In this document: piece by piece, positions 59,340 through 64,000 of the stretch
How positions within the stretch are numbered: position 1 is the stretch's first letter
How the letters are laid out: each line of letters starts with the position of its first letter
Assembly: GCF_000237925.1 (NCBI RefSeq)
Contig: NC_031502.1
Location: 16,418,434 to 16,482,433, forward strand
Direction of reading: 5' to 3'
Source: Schistosoma mansoni
Lineage: Eukaryota > Platyhelminthes > Trematoda > Strigeidida > Schistosomatidae
Length of the DNA stretch: 64,000 nucleotides
Position numbers and translations under genes: made by a program
Notes under the pieces: model-generated
Database searches by the model: none
The model's input: only the letters and a program-made list of their open reading frames with translations
What the model was told of the DNA's origin: nothing

Positions 59340-60120
59340 CTTGTTAGATCTATACATAAGAAACCGACATGGAATGGCCAATACACAAGTTTCCATAGCT
59401 GGATCAGATTGGTAAGAAAGAGAAATTTAATTCTCTCTTTAACCCCCAAAGACTAGATGAATATATTACAATGACACAATAGATGAAGAACTACTTCAGC
59501 TTCGGCAGATACTCTTCAGAGATGGTTATCCATCTAGATTTGTCGATAGGAACTTAACACCGAGATAGCATCCTGAAAAGTATCGGCAGTTCAAAAGAAA
59601 CTTTTTTGAGTATCGATTAAAAGGAGATACGGCTGGCAACTCTGGGATGAACAGATTTACTAATACCTGATAAACCCTTCTGTTCAGCTAGACTTCATAA
59701 CGTCTCCTCAAGCCGGCCCACCATTCACGTATGTGTTGAGGATAAACTTCTGCTGTGGACCACATCAATATGCGTCTATAAATTTACTTGCTCCTGTGGA
59801 CCAGGTTGCATTGACCGCGATCACTTACCAAACGCATCTCAGAACATTACCTGGAGTGGCTTTTAAAAAAAGAATGCAAAGCAATCACCAGTTCAATACA
59901 GGAGCATCTAATCAACTCTAGACAGGTCGTTCTAAAAGACTTTCCTTCAAAGTAATCTACACAATCTAATTAACTGGATCGAAGAGAGGCCGAATCAAAA
60001 ACTTATACACTACTGAGGAGTTGGCGATCCGCAAATTCAAGCCCGAACTCTGTGTGTGAAAACGATACGTCATACCTCTCATCCTTCCTTAGCCTTAATT
60101 CCCTTCTGTAGTGTTTTTTT
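59340..60120 (+). mobile_element. Penelope-like element, RT end and GIY-YIG endonuclease relic
   Basis: At 59480-59590 a plus frame reads DTIDEELLQLRQILFRDGYP then SRFVDRNLTPR, the end of Penelope-type RT. At 59770-59820 another frame reads ICVYKFTCSCGPGCIDRDH, matching the endonuclease start normally written CVYxFxCxCGxxYIGRT. The Tyr and Gly of YIG are changed (CID) and there are several frameshifts, so it is dead. It lies about 1 kb before kindlin. Confidence 0.65.
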
Positions 60121-61020
60121 TAATTAGTGTTTTGTAATTTCAAACCGCAGTCAGTTACTATTATCATTTAACAGTTTCCCATGATTATTATCCAGTTACT
60201 ATTATGACCTCTACGTTTATCATTTTTGTTCATATCTTTCAAATGGACAATTATCTTCCATAATTCTCACCCGTAAATTATTTTCATCGACCTACTCTTC
60301 TCCAACCTTACTTGATACTTGAAATCTCGAATCACTTTACGATGCAGTCTATTTATCTTTCTATAGATATATATTTACCAAACAACTATAAATGCGAATG
60401 TGCAGCTTGAGTAAATGACTTCATAGTAAAGAAAATTTTCTTCGCTGAATTCTCTTTATTTTTGTACGGCATGGCTTTTATATTTGTCCAAATTGTGTTT
60501 TAAATTATGGTGCTACATCAAACTCGATGTTACCAAGCCACTAAACTTCGTTCAGATGAGAGTTTATATCCTGCTATTTCAAGTGAATTATAACCTCATT
60601 TCAACGGCTTGGGAACATATGGTTATAGAAAGCCTTCGAATCGTGGTGTTTATCGCAATCAATTTTTAAGTAATCAAAACGAAAATCCAGTAGGTATGAC
60701 TTTAAGAAAAAATATTACTCTTATGCCATTTACTATTTTCTGGTTGGCTCTTAGGGTGAGAGAAAAGAATAAGAAAATGTGGGTGTATGATCACGTGAAT
60801 TATTTGGTGATTGGTTTAAACTTACAAATGTCTAACTGTGTCTTTCAAGCACTTACATATAGTCAGACCAGGTTTGGCCAATAGTAGATGACACATCAGG
60901 TAGGCGTTCAAAGAGTCATAAAAATTGCTTTGTGTATGAGGCTAAATATATTTTGATCGGTATTGTCAGTGATACTATCTTGACTACGTGTGCATGCAAT
61001 TTGTGAAGTACTTTTAACCG
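60121..61020. other. Kindlin 5-prime flank, possible untranslated exon
   Basis: The segment 60578-60690 sits between a polypyrimidine-like CTATTTCAAG and the donor-like GTATGA, so it could be an untranslated first exon spliced to an AG shortly before the kindlin ATG. The open frame through it (60609-60884) lacks motif support. Confidence 0.25.
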
Positions 61021-63585
61021 ATGTCTGCATATGATCCATTTAGTGTCCATAATGGAGGTACTCATACTTTCAATGGAACAGAAACTATCAGTCGGATGGT
61101 AGTGGATGGAAATTATATTGATGGATCTTGGGAATTATCTGTTCGCGTTGAAGACATAAACACAAATGTTTCAGTACGTGTTTCGGGTGATCTACCACTG
61201 GGTGGTTTGATGCATCTAATTGTCGAAAAAGTGAAGTTACAACAAAGTTGGTCAGATCATGCAATATGGTGGGTCGATAGAAATGTATGGCTTTTGCAGA
61301 GCCGGACAACATTGGATCAATATGGAATTCAGTCGGATGCTAGATTGGTGTTTCATCGTATGCATAACGATGTTCAAATTGTTTTACCCTCTTTAACTCC
61401 TCTAGTACTTCGTGTCAATTATGCCGCCCGGTTGTTTACTGTCGTTCGGGATATATGTAAAGAATTAAACATACGACATTCAGAGGAATTATCTTTAACA
61501 CTTCCTATCACTAAAAATATGCTTAAAACAAATTGCCCATTACCTACTGTTCGTCCGGGATTACGACGTCCTGGTACAAGTTTGCCCAATCCAAGAAATG
61601 ATCAGTCTTCTGTTAAATCGAAGGTCCCTTCATCTGCGTCTTCAGCTTATCCTACAGTTGATGGACAAAAAATTAATCCGTATAACACATTGAATTCAAA
61701 TGCTGGTACAATAATGCGATTTAAATCTGACAACTCGTTAGATCAGGAAAGAGTTGATTTCGCTCGCTATGCTGACTGTTCATTGAGACGTTCTGCGAAA
61801 GCAGTGTTTGCCGATAGCTGGTTAATGAAACCCAAGAATTTAGTTCAAAAAGCACGTCTCAACAGTGGATGGTTAGACTCATCTCGGTCACTTCTAGAAC
61901 AAGGGATTAAACCATCATCTTTGGAACTCGACGGTCATAATCCACCTAACCCTCCAACTCTATATCTATGCTTCAAATATTTCACTTTTTACGATGTGAT
62001 TTTGAAATATGACGCTGTTCGTATTCATCAGCTTTATGAACAAGCTCGCTGGTCCCTTCTATCTGGCCAGTTTGATTGTACAGAGGATGAGATGGTTGTT
62101 TTTGCCGCTTATCAACTGCAAGCCGAGTTACAGTCTGCTGCTGTCAGTCAGCAGTTATGTATCACCAACTTCCCAGATATGAATAATACAAATCCTTATT
62201 CAACTTTAGGTGCTTGTACAACTGTAAGTTCTAATTATGTAAATCGTAGTCCAGTTCATGCTACTTCGAGTCCTGACTTGGCAAAAAAGCACTATCCGCA
62301 TTATAATAGTGGTGGGTCAGTTTCACAGTTACCTCGGAATTTATCGCCAATTGGTTCAGCTTTGGTGGATGAAATACCGAGCAATGTACATAACGTAGGT
62401 GGTGTGGACGAAGTGGATGAACTCCTATCGGAACTGGAACAATCGTGTGGGGTTGCAGATGAGTCTGAACCAGTATCACGTAATCTACAGAATGCGATTC
62501 GACCAACTGGTCATGATATGACGGATACTTCTGAAGTACCGAGTCTTGAAGGTTCGATTAAAGTATTCCGAGATCGCTCTCGCCTCCTAAAACGTTACAA
62601 AGCATACTGGGCTGTTATTGTAGAAGCTCGTTTGTATTTATTCAAAAATAAAGCACAAACAAAGGAATGCTTAGCTGAGTATCCACTTCGCGATTGTACA
62701 GTTAGTTTTGATGTCAGTGTTGCACATCAAAAATATATAATCAAACTATCAGTTCCTTCTGTATTAGATCAAAAGACAAGTAATGGTTCTCCTCTCATTT
62801 TTTCGGCTAACTCCTCTACACCTAAGGAATTATGCTCTACGCGAGAAGAAATATGGTTGAAGTTTGATTCAGCTGAACAATATGCTTGTTGGTTAGCTGC
62901 ATGTCGTCTTGGTTCTAGGGGAAAAACATTGGCAAGTAAGGTAGCCTATGGTAAAGAAGTTGAAGCTACATTAGAATTACTCAAACTTCAAATGCCTGGA
63001 CCATCTCCAGCTATGTCACTTTCAGAATCTACAGCCTATTTAGGTGATTTGACAGATTTCTGTAATGATCGTATCATTCGGAAGGCACGTTCTAAAGATA
63101 CTCTAAGACAACGTATTACTGAAGCTCACGTAAATATTCGTGATCTTGGTCTATTAGAGGCCAAATATAAATATGTTCAAACCTGGCAGCGACTGACTGG
63201 ATTTGGCCGAAGTTACTTTATTGTACAGTTTGAACGTGGGTTACAGGGGTTGCCAAATACAAATGGTGGAGGGTTATTCAGTACTCCAATGGATGATATT
63301 ATAGCCATCTGTCAGGGTCGTATTGAGGTTGTTTCCCCACAAACAGGCGAAATTTTATTAACTTGGAATTTTTCTGATCTACGTTCATGGAATGTTAATT
63401 GGGATGCTGAAAAAGTCATTTTAGAGTTTCGTAATTCACAAGTGGCATTTCGACCATTGTCGACCAACTGTAAGACAATTGTAGAGTTTATTGGTGGGTA
63501 CATATTCCTTAGTCAGCGCAATCTAGAAAAAAGTCAAGAAGTTAATGAACGTCTATTTCATCGTTTAACTGGTGCAAATGATTGA
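61021..63585 (+). CDS. FERMT: Kindlin (fermitin family, UNC-112-like), intronless coding region
   Basis: This 854-aa frame matches kindlins from end to end. Kindlins activate integrins with talin at cell-matrix adhesions by binding beta-integrin tails, ILK and paxillin. F0: GSWELSVRVEDI at 35-46 and WSDHAIWWVDRNVWLL at 77-92. F1: residues 115-160, ending IRHSEELSL, then a Ser/Pro-rich loop to about 265. F2: LVQKARLNSGWLDSSRSLLE at 274-293 and LKYDAVRIHQLYEQARW at 328-344. ILK-binding helix: DEVDELLSELE at 463-473. PH domain: about 512-635, ending EQYACWLAACRLGSRGKTL. F3: EAHVNIRDLGLLEAKYKYVQ at 701 to IVEFIGGYIFLSQR at 820-833. It is longer than human kindlins (about 680) because of two low-complexity inserts. 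The start is bounded by an in-frame TAA six bases upstream. Odd: no introns, and Ser789-Trp790 where human kindlin-2 has Gln-Trp. Confidence 0.96.
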   Translation: MSAYDPFSVHNGGTHTFNGTETISRMVVDGNYIDGSWELSVRVEDINTNVSVRVSGDLPLGGLMHLIVEKVKLQQSWSDHAIWWVDRNVWLLQSRTTLDQYGIQSDARLVFHRMHNDVQIVLPSLTPLVLRVNYAARLFTVVRDICKELNIRHSEELSLTLPITKNMLKTNCPLPTVRPGLRRPGTSLPNPRNDQSSVKSKVPSSASSAYPTVDGQKINPYNTLNSNAGTIMRFKSDNSLDQERVDFARYADCSLRRSAKAVFADSWLMKPKNLVQKARLNSGWLDSSRSLLEQGIKPSSLELDGHNPPNPPTLYLCFKYFTFYDVILKYDAVRIHQLYEQARWSLLSGQFDCTEDEMVVFAAYQLQAELQSAAVSQQLCITNFPDMNNTNPYSTLGACTTVSSNYVNRSPVHATSSPDLAKKHYPHYNSGGSVSQLPRNLSPIGSALVDEIPSNVHNVGGVDEVDELLSELEQSCGVADESEPVSRNLQNAIRPTGHDMTDTSEVPSLEGSIKVFRDRSRLLKRYKAYWAVIVEARLYLFKNKAQTKECLAEYPLRDCTVSFDVSVAHQKYIIKLSVPSVLDQKTSNGSPLIFSANSSTPKELCSTREEIWLKFDSAEQYACWLAACRLGSRGKTLASKVAYGKEVEATLELLKLQMPGPSPAMSLSESTAYLGDLTDFCNDRIIRKARSKDTLRQRITEAHVNIRDLGLLEAKYKYVQTWQRLTGFGRSYFIVQFERGLQGLPNTNGGGLFSTPMDDIIAICQGRIEVVSPQTGEILLTWNFSDLRSWNVNWDAEKVILEFRNSQVAFRPLSTNCKTIVEFIGGYIFLSQRNLEKSQEVNERLFHRLTGAND

Positions 63586-63894
63586 GTTCCTGATTGTTGC
63601 TTAGCATCTAGAACTAACTTATGCTGTTGCTTAATTTCACGTTTGTCACATTCGCACTCATTTCATTGTCGCTTCCAACAAAGGGAAATCTGGAAATATT
63701 TTGGCGACTTTTACATCCTCGGTACTATCAGTTCATTTGATTAGATGAGCGCAGGATTGGATTTATATTCTATTTCAAAGACTTCTATTTTCTACATATA
63801 TTCTCAAGTAAGCTATTACGATCATTATTATCTGGCACTGCTAAATGTGAGATTTTTTTATTGCTGCTATCGTCTATTCACCAGTATTATTGTT

Positions 63895-63942
63895 ATAACT
63901 ATTATTATTACTATTATTATTATTATTATTATTATTACCATT
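63895..63942. repeat. (ATT)n microsatellite
   Basis: About 15 mostly perfect ATT units lie 310 bp after the kindlin stop. Confidence 0.9.
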
Positions 63943-64000
63943 CAATTCAAATTCTGATCAGTAATTGAAGCTTGTTCTGTGTTCACTTTTCACAGTTGAA

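Noticed and set aside
60609-60884. Separate small gene before kindlin
   Set aside because: No recognisable motif; donor-like and acceptor-like signals fit an untranslated kindlin exon better, but this too is unproven.

Overview
The window looks like a piece of a blood-fluke (Schistosoma) nuclear genome. It is AT-rich and has spliced genes with both very short and multi-kilobase introns. It also carries the usual schistosome repeat load: RTE/SR2-like, CR1/Jockey-like and other non-LTR retrotransposons, gypsy-type LTR remnants, Penelope-like elements, and SM-alpha-type SINEs carrying a hammerhead ribozyme. The species cannot be fixed from the sequence alone. All family names below come from reading translations by eye; no database search was run.

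Four protein-coding genes are well supported. (1) 108-5096, minus strand: the catalytic subunit of queuine tRNA-ribosyltransferase (QTRT1), five exons, 457 aa, with one apparent GC-AG intron. (2) 9734-24740, minus strand: a seven-exon, 963-aa C2H2 zinc-finger protein with a long Ser/Thr/Asn-rich N-terminus and about seven finger motifs; exon phases agree at every junction. (3) 36866-37364, plus strand: a compact three-exon TMEM35/DoxX-like membrane protein, 136 aa, with introns of 49 and 39 bp. (4) 61021-63585, plus strand: kindlin (fermitin), an 854-aa coding region without introns, with F0, F1, F2 interrupted by a PH domain, and F3. The four genes have no evident functional relation; they are ordinary eukaryotic neighbours.

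The rest is repeat-derived or unassigned. A nest of fragments at 6.9-9.1 kb holds a gypsy 3-prime end with its LTR, a hammerhead-like motif and LINE copy A. The large last intron of the zinc-finger gene contains an inverted pair of SM-alpha SINE pieces around a 200-N gap, and a CR1 endonuclease relic. Its first large intron contains a deleted RTE element. From 25.5 to 28.8 kb lies a decayed CR1-like element and at 31.1-31.6 kb a gypsy integrase relic. LINE copy B (37.7-39.75 kb) follows the TMEM35-like gene. The stretch from 40.5 to 58.8 kb is nearly gene-free AT-rich DNA with two RTE pieces. An SM-alpha copy and a Penelope-like relic sit at 58.8-60.1 kb, just before kindlin.

The observations most worth checking are: the SM-alpha inverted composite, flanked by a 10-12 bp direct repeat; a 1,091-bp almost identical tract shared by two dead LINE copies whose flanks are much more diverged (gene conversion or assembly artefact); the GC-AG intron; and the intronless kindlin whose integrin-contact Gln-Trp pair reads Ser-Trp while the ILK-binding helix is kept.
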